Program-made: the position numbers and the translations under genes
NCBI GenBank assembly: GCA_041736465.1
Contig: JBGSTO010000685.1
Coordinates: 1-64,000 of the forward strand
Reading direction: 5' to 3'
DNA length: 64,000 nucleotides
Source: JAJUJL01 sp041736465
GTDB lineage: Bacteria; Chloroflexota; Anaerolineae; Anaerolineales; UBA4823
Notes under the pieces: generated by a model
Told to the model about the DNA's origin: nothing
What the model saw: only the letters and a program-made list of their open reading frames with translations
The model's database searches: none
Shown here: in pieces, positions 8,278-14,948 of the stretch
Numbering within the stretch: position 1 is the first letter of the stretch
How the letters are laid out: the number at the start of each line of letters is the position of its first letter

Positions 8278-8309
8278 TCACATATGTGATATTATATTCA
8301 CATTTGTGA
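8278..8309. promoter_or_regulatory. Tandem palindromic operators overlapping the start point
   Basis: TCACATATGTGA at 8278-8289 is a perfect 12-bp palindrome and TCACATTTGTGA at 8298-8309 is near perfect. Their centres are 20 bp apart, about two helical turns, so bound proteins would sit on the same face. They resemble the elements at 7040-7117. Confidence 0.75.
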
Positions 8310-8326
8310 TAGCTGAAAAGGTCATT

Positions 8327-8971
8327 ATGATAAAACTTCAACTCGCTCTCGATACGCTGGATGGCGATCAAGCCCTGCACCTCGCCGCCCAAGCAGCACC
8401 TTACGTCGATATCATCGAGGCCGGCACTCCATTGATTAAGTCCGTTGGCATTGGAATCGTCACTCGACTGCGGGCAGCCCATCCCGATAAACTGATTGTG
8501 GCCGATTTAAAAACAAGCGACGTTGGAGCTTACGAGGCAGGCATGGGCTTTCGCGCCGGCGCTGATATTGTCACCACCCAGGGAATTACCACAATGGCAA
8601 CCATCGCTGAAGTGCAGCGAGAAGCAGATGCATGGCAGCGAAGAGCAGAAGTGGACATGACCGGGGTCCGCGAGGTTGTATCCCGTGCCATTGAGGTGAA
8701 GCGGGTGGGTGTCAGCCTGGTTTTATACCACCGCAGCATTGACGAAGAGGTCACTCAATCGGCTGCCTGGGATGATGCAGCCTGCAATACCGTACGGGAG
8801 CTATGCAATCTGGGCATCGACATCTCGATCGCCGGTGGTGTAAACGCAATAATCTTATCGCGCCTGAGAGGCTTACCATTGTACGGCATCGTGGTTGGGC
8901 GTGGGATTACCGCTCAGCCTGATCCGGGCGCTGCTGCAGCAGAGATTTCCCACATGTTGAGCACTTTCTAA
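8327..8971 (+). CDS. 3-hexulose-6-phosphate synthase / 3-keto-L-gulonate-6-phosphate decarboxylase family
   Basis: The 214-residue TIM barrel of the OMP-decarboxylase suprafamily has the catalytic ADLKTSD motif (D-x-K-x-x-D). The segments VDMTG, YHRSID and IAGG place Asp, Ile and Ala where 3-keto-L-gulonate-6-phosphate decarboxylase has Glu112, Arg139 and Thr169; Asp, an aliphatic residue and Ala there favour hexulose-6-phosphate synthase, which condenses or releases formaldehyde with ribulose 5-phosphate. The YHRS stretch itself is decarboxylase-like, so the call is not certain. ATG at 8327 follows AAAAGG. It is divergent from the dehydrogenase and has the strong promoter and twin operator. 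No partner isomerase is adjacent. Confidence 0.85.
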   Translation: MIKLQLALDTLDGDQALHLAAQAAPYVDIIEAGTPLIKSVGIGIVTRLRAAHPDKLIVADLKTSDVGAYEAGMGFRAGADIVTTQGITTMATIAEVQREADAWQRRAEVDMTGVREVVSRAIEVKRVGVSLVLYHRSIDEEVTQSAAWDDAACNTVRELCNLGIDISIAGGVNAIILSRLRGLPLYGIVVGRGITAQPDPGAAAAEISHMLSTF

Positions 8972-8994
8972 GATGAGGAATTTTGTCAGCACTT

Positions 8995-9867
8995 TCAGGG
9001 CTTCGGTTGAAGAGGCTGCAAAGAAACAGCGCCGCTGACCGTACGCACCCACAGGCTCGCGCTGCCGTCACCGAGCAAACCCGTGCAGCCACGACCAACC
9101 GGTGTAAATGCGAACATCGTGCAGGCAACTTGACCCGAAGTAGTCTCGATCTCAGCACTCAGAGAGCTGCCATCGCCAAGCTGCACTTCGACAGGCCCGT
9201 GGTCCGTCTCGAGGCGAATGATATCCAAATCGTTCGGGGATCCAAGAAAGCGGATCGTTCCCATGATTGTCGATACCCCTATCTCCCCATGAGAATCTTC
9301 CACGCTCAAAAGCCCATAGTTGCCGCTCACCAATATACTCCCCTTGCTACTCTTAACCTCGATATTCCCCCGGTTGCTGTTCAGGTTGAAATTGCCGGTG
9401 GAATCTTGAAGCGAGATGTCACCAACTGTAGTGAATAGTCGCACCTCCCCATTCACCTGCCGCATGGTGACATCTGCGGCATAACCATCGATCGAGACGA
9501 TAATCCCCTCCGGAATCCCAATTTCGATTAATACCTGGGACGGATCTCGGTTTGAGCCATCGCCGGTGCAGCTTATCTGCGCTCCGTCGAGTGTTCGCTC
9601 AAGTTGAAAGTGTGTCTGCGCAGGGTTGCGCAGTTCCGCACGCACTTCAAGCTGATTTCCCACACTGTTCGCGATATGAATTTCACCCGCGTCGATCTCT
9701 ATCTGAATGATCTGCCCGGGATTAACCTCCATGCTCTCTTCTTCGATGAGCGGCGGGTTTATTGCTTGCGGCAAACATGCCGTTAAGCCAAACACCAACA
9801 ATACAGCAATCCATGCGGATGACCGCATGGATTGCTGCAGAAATTGCTTCCCCAATAATCCAGTCAT
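8995..9867 (-). CDS. Secreted lipoprotein with DUF4097-like beta-repeat domain
   Basis: The roughly 290-residue protein has a hydrophobic signal ending in the lipobox LTAC, then a run of short repeating beta-strand units (GEIHIANSVGN, GEVRLFTTVGDISLQDSTGNF, GNIEVKSSKGSI, GEIGVSTIMGTI) as in the DUF4097 putative-adhesin family. It would be lipid-anchored outside the membrane. No enzymatic motif is visible. ATG at 9867 is used; a TTG at 9879 and an ATG at 9828 are alternatives. It lies just after copA on the same strand and may be read with it, though nothing ties it to copper. Confidence 0.7.
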   Translation of the reverse strand: MTGLLGKQFLQQSMRSSAWIAVLLVFGLTACLPQAINPPLIEEESMEVNPGQIIQIEIDAGEIHIANSVGNQLEVRAELRNPAQTHFQLERTLDGAQISCTGDGSNRDPSQVLIEIGIPEGIIVSIDGYAADVTMRQVNGEVRLFTTVGDISLQDSTGNFNLNSNRGNIEVKSSKGSILVSGNYGLLSVEDSHGEIGVSTIMGTIRFLGSPNDLDIIRLETDHGPVEVQLGDGSSLSAEIETTSGQVACTMFAFTPVGRGCTGLLGDGSASLWVRTVSGAVSLQPLQPKP

Positions 9868-9888
9868 ATCCGCCCACAAGTGAGAGAT

Positions 9889-12348
9889 TCAGTTCACCTT
9901 GAAATTCTTCAATCGCAGGCTGTTGGTCACCACGAATACGCTGGAGAATGCCATCGCCCCGGCTGCCAGCATCGGATTGAGCAGCCCCACGGCTGCTGCC
10001 GGGATCAAGATGACATTATAGAAGAAAGCCCAGAACAAGTTTTGCTTGATCGTGCTCAGCGTGCGCCGCGAAAGCCGGATAGCGCGGGTAACACCGCGCA
10101 AATCACCGCTGATCAGCGTAACAGGGGCTGCCGCCATGGCGACATCTGTGCCGGTTCCGATCGCAATACCGACATCCGACTGCGCCAGGGCGGGAGCATC
10201 ATTGATCCCATCTCCCACCATGGCAACGATCTCACCCGCCTCCTGCAGCCGTTTGATCTCATTGGCTTTGTCGCCCGGCAGCACTTCAGCCAGGATGTTG
10301 TCCGCTCCGCCAACCACGCTCAATCCCACCTGGCGGGCGATCGCTTCCGCTGTCTTGCGGTTGTCACCGGTGATCATGACAATCTTCAATCCAAGTCCTT
10401 TTAATTCCGCAATTGCCTGCTGCGAGCCATCTTTGAGTGTGTCGGCAACCGCGATCACACCTTCGACTGCCGGCGCTTCATCTGCCGCATCACCGATCGC
10501 AACCAGCATCGCCGTCTTTGCTTCTGATTGCAGCCGGTCGATATCGGCGGTCAACCCATTCAAGTCTAAGCCGCGGCTGGTCATCATGCGCAGGTTCCCC
10601 ACCAACACATGGCGACCATCAACTTCAGCCGCCACACCGTAACCAACATCGGCCTGGAAACCCTGCGGCTCACTTAACCGCAGACCCTGATTTCCCGCTT
10701 CTGCCAGCAGCGCTTCCCCTAGCGGGTGTTCGCTGCCGCGCTCAACCGAGGCTGCCAGCCGTAGAATTTCTTGCTTTGAATACCTGTCCCCATGGGCAAC
10801 CACGTCCGTGACCGCAGGCTGTCCGCGTGTCAAAGTGCCGGTTTTATCCAGAACTACCGTCGTCAGGCGACCAGCACGTTCCAGCGCTTCACCTGACCGC
10901 AGCAGAATGCCCAGCTCAGCGCCTTTACCGGTTCCCACCATCACCGCAGTCGGCGTTGCCAATCCCATCGCACACGGACAGGCGATTACGAGAACTGCCA
11001 CCATATTGATCAAGGCACGCGTAAACGGGCCGCTGTCAGACCCTGCCGGCATTGGAACCAGGAAGTACCACACCAGAAATGTTAGCAGCGCAATGGCAAT
11101 CACCACAGGAACGAAAATCGCCGATACCTGGTCAGCCAGCTTTTGAATGGGAGCTTTGCTGCCTTGAGCGTCCTCAACCAGGCGGATGATCTGCGCCAGG
11201 GCTGTCTCTCTGCCAACTTTTGTGGCCTCAAATTTTATCGACCCCAGCTTGTTTAGCGTTGCACCGATGACCACCTCACCTGCTCTTTTTTCTACCGGCA
11301 GCGACTCGCCCGTGAGCATGGACTCATCCACCGTTGAACGCCCGGCAACCACCACCCCGTCAACAGGGATTTTTTCTCCTGGCCGTACCAACACGATGTC
11401 GCCTACACGCACATCGTCGATACTGATGTCGAATTCCCCTCCATCACGTTCAACGCGTGCTGTTTTTGCCTGCAGCCCCATCAATTTTTTGATTGCCTCG
11501 CTGGTGCGCCCCTTTGCACGCGCTTCCAGAAATTTGCCGAGTTTTATCAGCGTGATGATTACTGCCGCGGTTTCATAATAAACATGTCCGTGCAATATGC
11601 CAAAGGTTATCGGCAGCGAATAAAAATAGGCTGCTGACGATCCCATCGCAATCAGCACATCCATATTTGCAGAGCGGTTGCGCAGCGCTTTGAATGCACC
11701 GACATAATATTGCCAACCAACATAAAACTGAACCGGCGTTGCCAATGCCAGCATGAGCCAATTTGCCCAGGCAGCATGCGCAGGAATTGGTAATACTCCC
11801 AGATCACGTCCCATCGAAAACAGGAAAAGCGGTATCGTAAAGATCAAGCCCACGATCAAGAAATGACGCTGCTGCCGGATTTCCGCCTCCCTCGCCTGGG
11901 CTTCGACATCCTCACTCTGCCCGCCTACGTCGACCGCCTCAAATCCCACCTCAGCAACAGCCTTACGCAGCTCAGCTTGCGAAACCAACGTAGGGATGTA
12001 CTCCACCCGCGCTCGCTCCGTGGCAAAACTGACATTTACCGCACGCACTCCCTGCAGTTGCGAGAGCGCTTTCTCCAATCGTCGGGCATCATTATCGTCG
12101 CTCATCCGGCGAACCAATAAGTCCGCCTCCCCGGTAGCAATGTTATAACCCGCGCGCTGGATGCGCCCAATCAGCTCATCCAGACCAGTCTGGGATGGGT
12201 CGAAATCCACCGTGGCTCTTTCAGACGACAGATTCACCACTGCTGATTCCACGCCGCCAACTTTCTTGAGATTCCGCTCTACGGTCGCGACACAGTTAGC
12301 GCAGGTCATACCGGTAACCGGCAAAGTCACTTGCTTAATATCTGCCAT
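9889..12348 (-). CDS. copA: Cu(I)-exporting P1B-type ATPase
   Basis: The 819-residue copper pump has an N-terminal heavy-metal domain with GMTCANC (residues 13-19), a second HMA-like fold (about 78-146) that lacks any CxxC, then the membrane CPC motif (VIACPCAMG, near 455), the phosphorylation site DKTGTLT (near 500), SEHPLGEAL and GDGINDAPAL (near 710). It exports Cu(I) from the cytoplasm using ATP. ATG at 12348 follows GGAGTT. It lies behind csoR and copZ in the usual order, controlled from the CsoR promoter. The degenerate second HMA is its one odd feature. Confidence 0.97.
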   Translation of the reverse strand: MADIKQVTLPVTGMTCANCVATVERNLKKVGGVESAVVNLSSERATVDFDPSQTGLDELIGRIQRAGYNIATGEADLLVRRMSDDNDARRLEKALSQLQGVRAVNVSFATERARVEYIPTLVSQAELRKAVAEVGFEAVDVGGQSEDVEAQAREAEIRQQRHFLIVGLIFTIPLFLFSMGRDLGVLPIPAHAAWANWLMLALATPVQFYVGWQYYVGAFKALRNRSANMDVLIAMGSSAAYFYSLPITFGILHGHVYYETAAVIITLIKLGKFLEARAKGRTSEAIKKLMGLQAKTARVERDGGEFDISIDDVRVGDIVLVRPGEKIPVDGVVVAGRSTVDESMLTGESLPVEKRAGEVVIGATLNKLGSIKFEATKVGRETALAQIIRLVEDAQGSKAPIQKLADQVSAIFVPVVIAIALLTFLVWYFLVPMPAGSDSGPFTRALINMVAVLVIACPCAMGLATPTAVMVGTGKGAELGILLRSGEALERAGRLTTVVLDKTGTLTRGQPAVTDVVAHGDRYSKQEILRLAASVERGSEHPLGEALLAEAGNQGLRLSEPQGFQADVGYGVAAEVDGRHVLVGNLRMMTSRGLDLNGLTADIDRLQSEAKTAMLVAIGDAADEAPAVEGVIAVADTLKDGSQQAIAELKGLGLKIVMITGDNRKTAEAIARQVGLSVVGGADNILAEVLPGDKANEIKRLQEAGEIVAMVGDGINDAPALAQSDVGIAIGTGTDVAMAAAPVTLISGDLRGVTRAIRLSRRTLSTIKQNLFWAFFYNVILIPAAAVGLLNPMLAAGAMAFSSVFVVTNSLRLKNFKVN

Positions 12349-12372
12349 GATAACTCCATACTCCTAATAAAA

Positions 12373-12420
12373 TGACGCAGTACACCTGACGGCATCTCGC
12401 CCGCAAGGTATACTGCGTCA
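12373..12420. repeat. 10-bp perfect inverted repeat between copZ and copA
   Basis: TGACGCAGTA at 12373-12382 pairs with TACTGCGTCA at 12411-12420 around a 28-base loop, 25 bp upstream of copA. There is no T-run, so it looks like an mRNA processing or stability element rather than a terminator; function unproven. Confidence 0.55.
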
Positions 12421-12443
12421 GATGGTTCAGCGAGATGGATCCG

Positions 12444-12650
12444 TCAGGCAGCTACCGGGTAATTGATCTCAGCTAACAAAGCCTTGATCATTTCTTCGGT
12501 GACAGGATCGCTAAATGATATTGTGGCAGTCTGGCTGTCTTTGTTTGCCACCACCGATGCGACACCTTCCAACTCGCTAACTTCGGTTTGAATGGTGTGA
12601 ACACAGTGCATACACGAGATATTTGGGATGGAATACGTTACCGTGGTCAT
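12444..12650 (-). CDS. copZ: Copper chaperone, heavy-metal-associated domain
   Basis: This 68-residue single HMA domain has the metal motif NISCMHCVHTI. Such chaperones bind Cu(I) and hand it to CopA or the CsoR sensor. The ATG at 12650 is set by a GGAGGT ribosome site; in-frame sequence upstream runs into the csoR gap. It lies between csoR and copA on the same strand, 31 bp after csoR. Confidence 0.93.
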   Translation of the reverse strand: MTTVTYSIPNISCMHCVHTIQTEVSELEGVASVVANKDSQTATISFSDPVTEEMIKALLAEINYPVAA

Positions 12651-12681
12651 AGTTACCTCCAGAAGATGATGATGGATTTGA

Positions 12682-12951
12682 TTATTTACCCGAAGTCGCA
12701 GCAAATACATCTGCGATTTCTTTCAGCACTCTTTCGCGCTCATCCGGGTCATCCCCGCGCACCGCGGTAATCAGACAGGAGTTCAGATGTTCCTCAAGAA
12801 TGAGCGTGCTTACCTTGCTCAATGCCGCTTGCACCGCCTGGATCTGCCGGATGACATCGATACAATAGGTATCTTCTTCAACCATTCGCTGGACGCCTCG
12901 CAAATGGCCTTCAATAGTTTTCAAACGGCGCAAAGCACTTTCGTGTTTCAT
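12682..12951 (-). CDS. csoR: Copper-sensing transcriptional repressor
   Basis: The product is about 89-91 residues, all-helical. The RRLKTIEGHLRGVQRMV helix is typical of the CsoR/RcnR family, and the Cu(I) ligands Cys-His-Cys are present in DTYCIDVIRQI and EEHLNSCLITAV with the spacing of true CsoR proteins. It represses the operon and lets go when it binds Cu(I). The ATG at 12951 is preceded by GGTGG; a TTG two codons upstream (12957), better spaced from AAGGA, is an equal alternative. Its own promoter carries a C8/G6 operator at 12976-13001. Confidence 0.95.
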   Translation of the reverse strand: MKHESALRRLKTIEGHLRGVQRMVEEDTYCIDVIRQIQAVQAALSKVSTLILEEHLNSCLITAVRGDDPDERERVLKEIADVFAATSGK

Positions 12952-12975
12952 CGGCAAACCACCAATTTCCTTCTT

Positions 12976-13001
12976 ATACCCCCCCCATGGGGGGAGGGAT
13001 A
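12976..13001. promoter_or_regulatory. CsoR operator
   Basis: A C-run at 12979-12986, central AT and G-run at 12989-12994 followed by AGGGAT form a G/C-rich pseudo-palindrome like the known CsoR operators (ATAC-C-run-AT/GT-G-run-GGGTAT type). It sits right at the predicted transcription start of csoR-copZ-copA, where bound CsoR would block initiation. Confidence 0.85.
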
Positions 13002-13006
13002 AACCT

Positions 13007-13034
13007 ATTATACAACAATCAACACAGATGTCAA
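13007..13034 (-). promoter_or_regulatory. Promoter of csoR-copZ-copA
   Basis: Minus-strand TTGACA (13034-13029) and TATAAT (13012-13007) with a 16-bp spacer. Both hexamers are perfect, and the CsoR operator begins 6 bp downstream. Confidence 0.85.
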
Positions 13035-13053
13035 GGTCGGTGTCTTTTAACAG

Positions 13054-13084
13054 AAAATGCGCCTGGCAGAATCTGCCAGGCGCA
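13054..13084 (-). terminator. Rho-independent terminator after the thioredoxin-fold lipoprotein genes
   Basis: A 12-bp perfect stem (13058-13069 with 13073-13084, loop of three) is followed on the minus strand by TTTTCTG. It separates the selenoprotein-candidate operon from the csoR promoter. Confidence 0.85.
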
Positions 13085-13107
13085 CCGTCGATCGAGCACC
13101 TCGTCTG

Positions 13108-13674
13108 CTACTGGCTCGCCAGTGCCTGTTGAAAAGCAGTTTCAAGCTCCTCACGCGTCACCGGGCCAATCCAAACGTTTAAGGTGTTCCCTTCCGCATC
13201 GAGTAAAAATAAATTGGGTTGGTAGCGATAACCAAGCTGCTGCTTGAAGGTATCATTCGCCGGGTCATCGATATCCAGGTAGGCAAAACGGATGCGATCA
13301 GAATACTCAGCTTCAAGCCCATGCACGATGGGCGCAATGCTCCGGCAGGTCACTCACCAATAAGCAAAGAACTCTACCAGTTGAAGCTGTCCCGATGCAA
13401 GCTGGACACTATCCGGCAGGGTTGCCTCCATTTGCGGGCGCGCTGTCGGTTTTGCCTGGGGTGACGCCACAGCTAATGTTTCCGGCGGGTCAATCACTGC
13501 AGGCTCCGGTACTTCTATGTCTGATGCGGTCGGATCAACCCTGGGCGCTTCCGTTTCTGCGTTGCCAGTCTCTGAAGTCAAATCGACCGTCTGCTGCTCC
13601 ACTGCTGGGCCGGTGCAAGCTGATCCAACCAGCATCAAGAAGATTAACAATATAAGTGGGAATTTAGGTCTCAT
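13108..13674 (-). CDS. Thioredoxin-fold lipoprotein with in-frame TGA, candidate selenoprotein
   Basis: Read through one TGA (13356-13354), this is a 188-residue protein: a signal peptide with lipobox VGSAC, an acidic/Pro-rich linker to about residue 85, then a thioredoxin fold with VEFFAYW, the TGA, VTCRSIAP, AYLDID, and a cis-proline in YQPNLFLLD. In thioredoxins the motif is W-C-x-x-C, so the TGA sits exactly at the attacking cysteine and the resolving cysteine is intact: U-V-T-C. Homology and frame continue after the stop. A SECIS-like hairpin follows at 13341-13309. A simple nonsense mutation or a sequencing error (Cys TGC/TGT to TGA) is the alternative. It is 16 bp after a paralogous gene and has its own terminator. 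Confidence 0.75.
13309..13341 (-). promoter_or_regulatory. Putative bacterial SECIS element
   Basis: Downstream of the TGA the RNA can form a 6-bp upper stem (GCCCAU, 13333-13328, with AUGGGC, 13322-13317) closing a five-base loop CGUGC, and a 3-bp lower stem AGC/GCU across an internal loop. The apical loop begins 27 bases after the UGA and has G as its second base, within the usual bacterial SECIS limits. SelB binding is inferred. Confidence 0.6.
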
Positions 13675-13690
13675 CGTAACGATAAACTCC

Positions 13691-14752
13691 TTATGGTGAT
13701 ATGGTTCTGATTGCGCTGTCTAGCTCTTCCAACGCCACCCGACCAGACCAGTAGCGGATCACTTCGCCTTGTGAGCTGAGCAGGAAGAAGGCTGGCGGCA
13801 GCTTCGATTTTAACATCTCTTTGAACATGCTGTTTCCCAAAGCGTCGAGGTCAAGATAGACAAATCCGACCCGTTCTCCATATCGCCCTTCCAGATTGTA
13901 AATCACCGGCGCCATGACCTCGCTGTCCGGAGCCCAAATGGCGTAGAAGGTGACCAGTTGAGGTTTGTCGGAAACCAGCTTGAAATCAGCCGGGTCGCTG
14001 GGTTTGAATACGGTGCGCACCACGGTTGGAGACAGCGTGGGGGTGGGTGTATCCACAATTAGAGTCGCGGTCGCAGAACCGGATGCAGGCTGAGTCAGGC
14101 CAGGCGTCTGGGTGACTTGCTGCGCCGGCGTCAGCGTCTGGGCAGGCCCGGGGTAGGGCGACGTGGTTGGAGAAGCAGCCTGTAATGGCAGCCCTGGCGA
14201 CGCAGTAGCCTGTGGGTCCGGGTAAGCCAAGGGTGTAGGCGTAAAATTATCTGCGGCCTGTGGGCCCGGGTAAGCCGAAGCCGGTATTTCGGTTGCCGCT
14301 GGCGGGGTAGATAATGGGTATGGCGCCGGGCTGGTTGCCGCCGAGACAGGCGCTGCGAGCGACGGGCTGGGAGTCACCAGGATCGTTTCCGGCTGTGCAG
14401 GCGCGGGGTATGCGGCTGTTGGGCTGCTTAGCATCACATCAGGTGCAGGATATGCCGAAGGTGCGGTCTGCGGCCCGCTCCCGGGCTCGGGTCGACTATC
14501 CGGGGCAGGGTAGCCGGTCGCAGCAAGTGGATCATCCGGCTGGCCAGCTGGTGGGTAAGGCTCCGCCGAGCCCGCCGGTTGTTGGGATACGGTCGGTGTG
14601 CTTTGCGAGCTGTCAGGCAGCTTCAACTGGCAGCCAGACAGCCCAACCACCACGATGCTGAGAACGAGCAGCAGGAGGCCGCGGATAACCCACCGCTCTT
14701 TTCTCCTGCCAGATCCAATCCTCGGGTTTGTGGATGTGATTACATCAAACAT
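13691..14752 (-). CDS. Lipoprotein with Pro/Ala/Tyr-rich stalk and cysteine-free thioredoxin-like domain
   Basis: The 353-residue protein has a signal anchor (residues 21-40) ending in lipobox LSGC, then about 200 residues of low-complexity stalk with repeated YPAP/YPGP/YPDP motifs, then a thioredoxin-like domain (about 265-353). In that domain the redox site reads IWAPDSEVMAP: neither active cysteine is present, though VYLDLDALG and the cis-proline LPPAFFLL remain. It aligns through the whole domain with the adjacent TGA-containing protein, so the two are probably paralogs from a duplication, this one having lost redox chemistry. It may act as a scaffold or binding partner; no function is known. 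Confidence 0.75.
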   Translation of the reverse strand: MFDVITSTNPRIGSGRRKERWVIRGLLLLVLSIVVVGLSGCQLKLPDSSQSTPTVSQQPAGSAEPYPPAGQPDDPLAATGYPAPDSRPEPGSGPQTAPSAYPAPDVMLSSPTAAYPAPAQPETILVTPSPSLAAPVSAATSPAPYPLSTPPAATEIPASAYPGPQAADNFTPTPLAYPDPQATASPGLPLQAASPTTSPYPGPAQTLTPAQQVTQTPGLTQPASGSATATLIVDTPTPTLSPTVVRTVFKPSDPADFKLVSDKPQLVTFYAIWAPDSEVMAPVIYNLEGRYGERVGFVYLDLDALGNSMFKEMLKSKLPPAFFLLSSQGEVIRYWSGRVALEELDSAIRTISP

Positions 14753-14913
14753 AGTTGCGTTCCATAAAACTCAAGTCCGATGAGCTGCCTCTATCGGATT
14801 TCCGGTTTTGAAATTAGCCTTCACGGGCACTGTCTGCCCAGGCTTGGCAGCGTCAATGATAACACGCCTTACTTATTAAGTTTCTTGAGGAATACTGTAC
14901 CTGCTCTCTATCC

Positions 14914-14940
14914 TTGACACCGCCTGTTGAACACTATAAA
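14914..14940 (+). promoter_or_regulatory. Possible promoter of the tlpA-like gene
   Basis: TTGACA at 14914-14919 is perfect; TATAAA at 14935-14940 follows with a short 15-bp spacer. The ATG at 14949 would leave a leader of only a few bases, so the exact -10 is uncertain. Confidence 0.35.
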
Positions 14941-14948
14941 CTTACCCC

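Noticed and set aside
9811..9830. 8-bp inverted repeat at the start of the DUF4097 lipoprotein
   Set aside because: CCATGCGG/CCGCATGG falls within or at the edge of coding sequence near the signal peptide; no regulatory partner or conservation can be argued from one sequence.
12979..12994. C-run and G-run read as a sequencing homopolymer artefact
   Set aside because: It forms a symmetrical pseudo-palindrome at the right place relative to the csoR promoter and matches the known operator type.
13354..13356. Plain nonsense mutation making the thioredoxin-like lipoprotein a pseudogene
   Set aside because: Not excluded, but less likely: the stop is TGA, hits exactly the redox Cys, the rest of the protein is intact, and a SECIS-like hairpin follows.
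14041..14580. YPAP-coding low-complexity DNA as a possible repeat array or CRISPR
   Set aside because: The repeats are short, degenerate and in frame with the lipoprotein stalk; there are no regular spacers.
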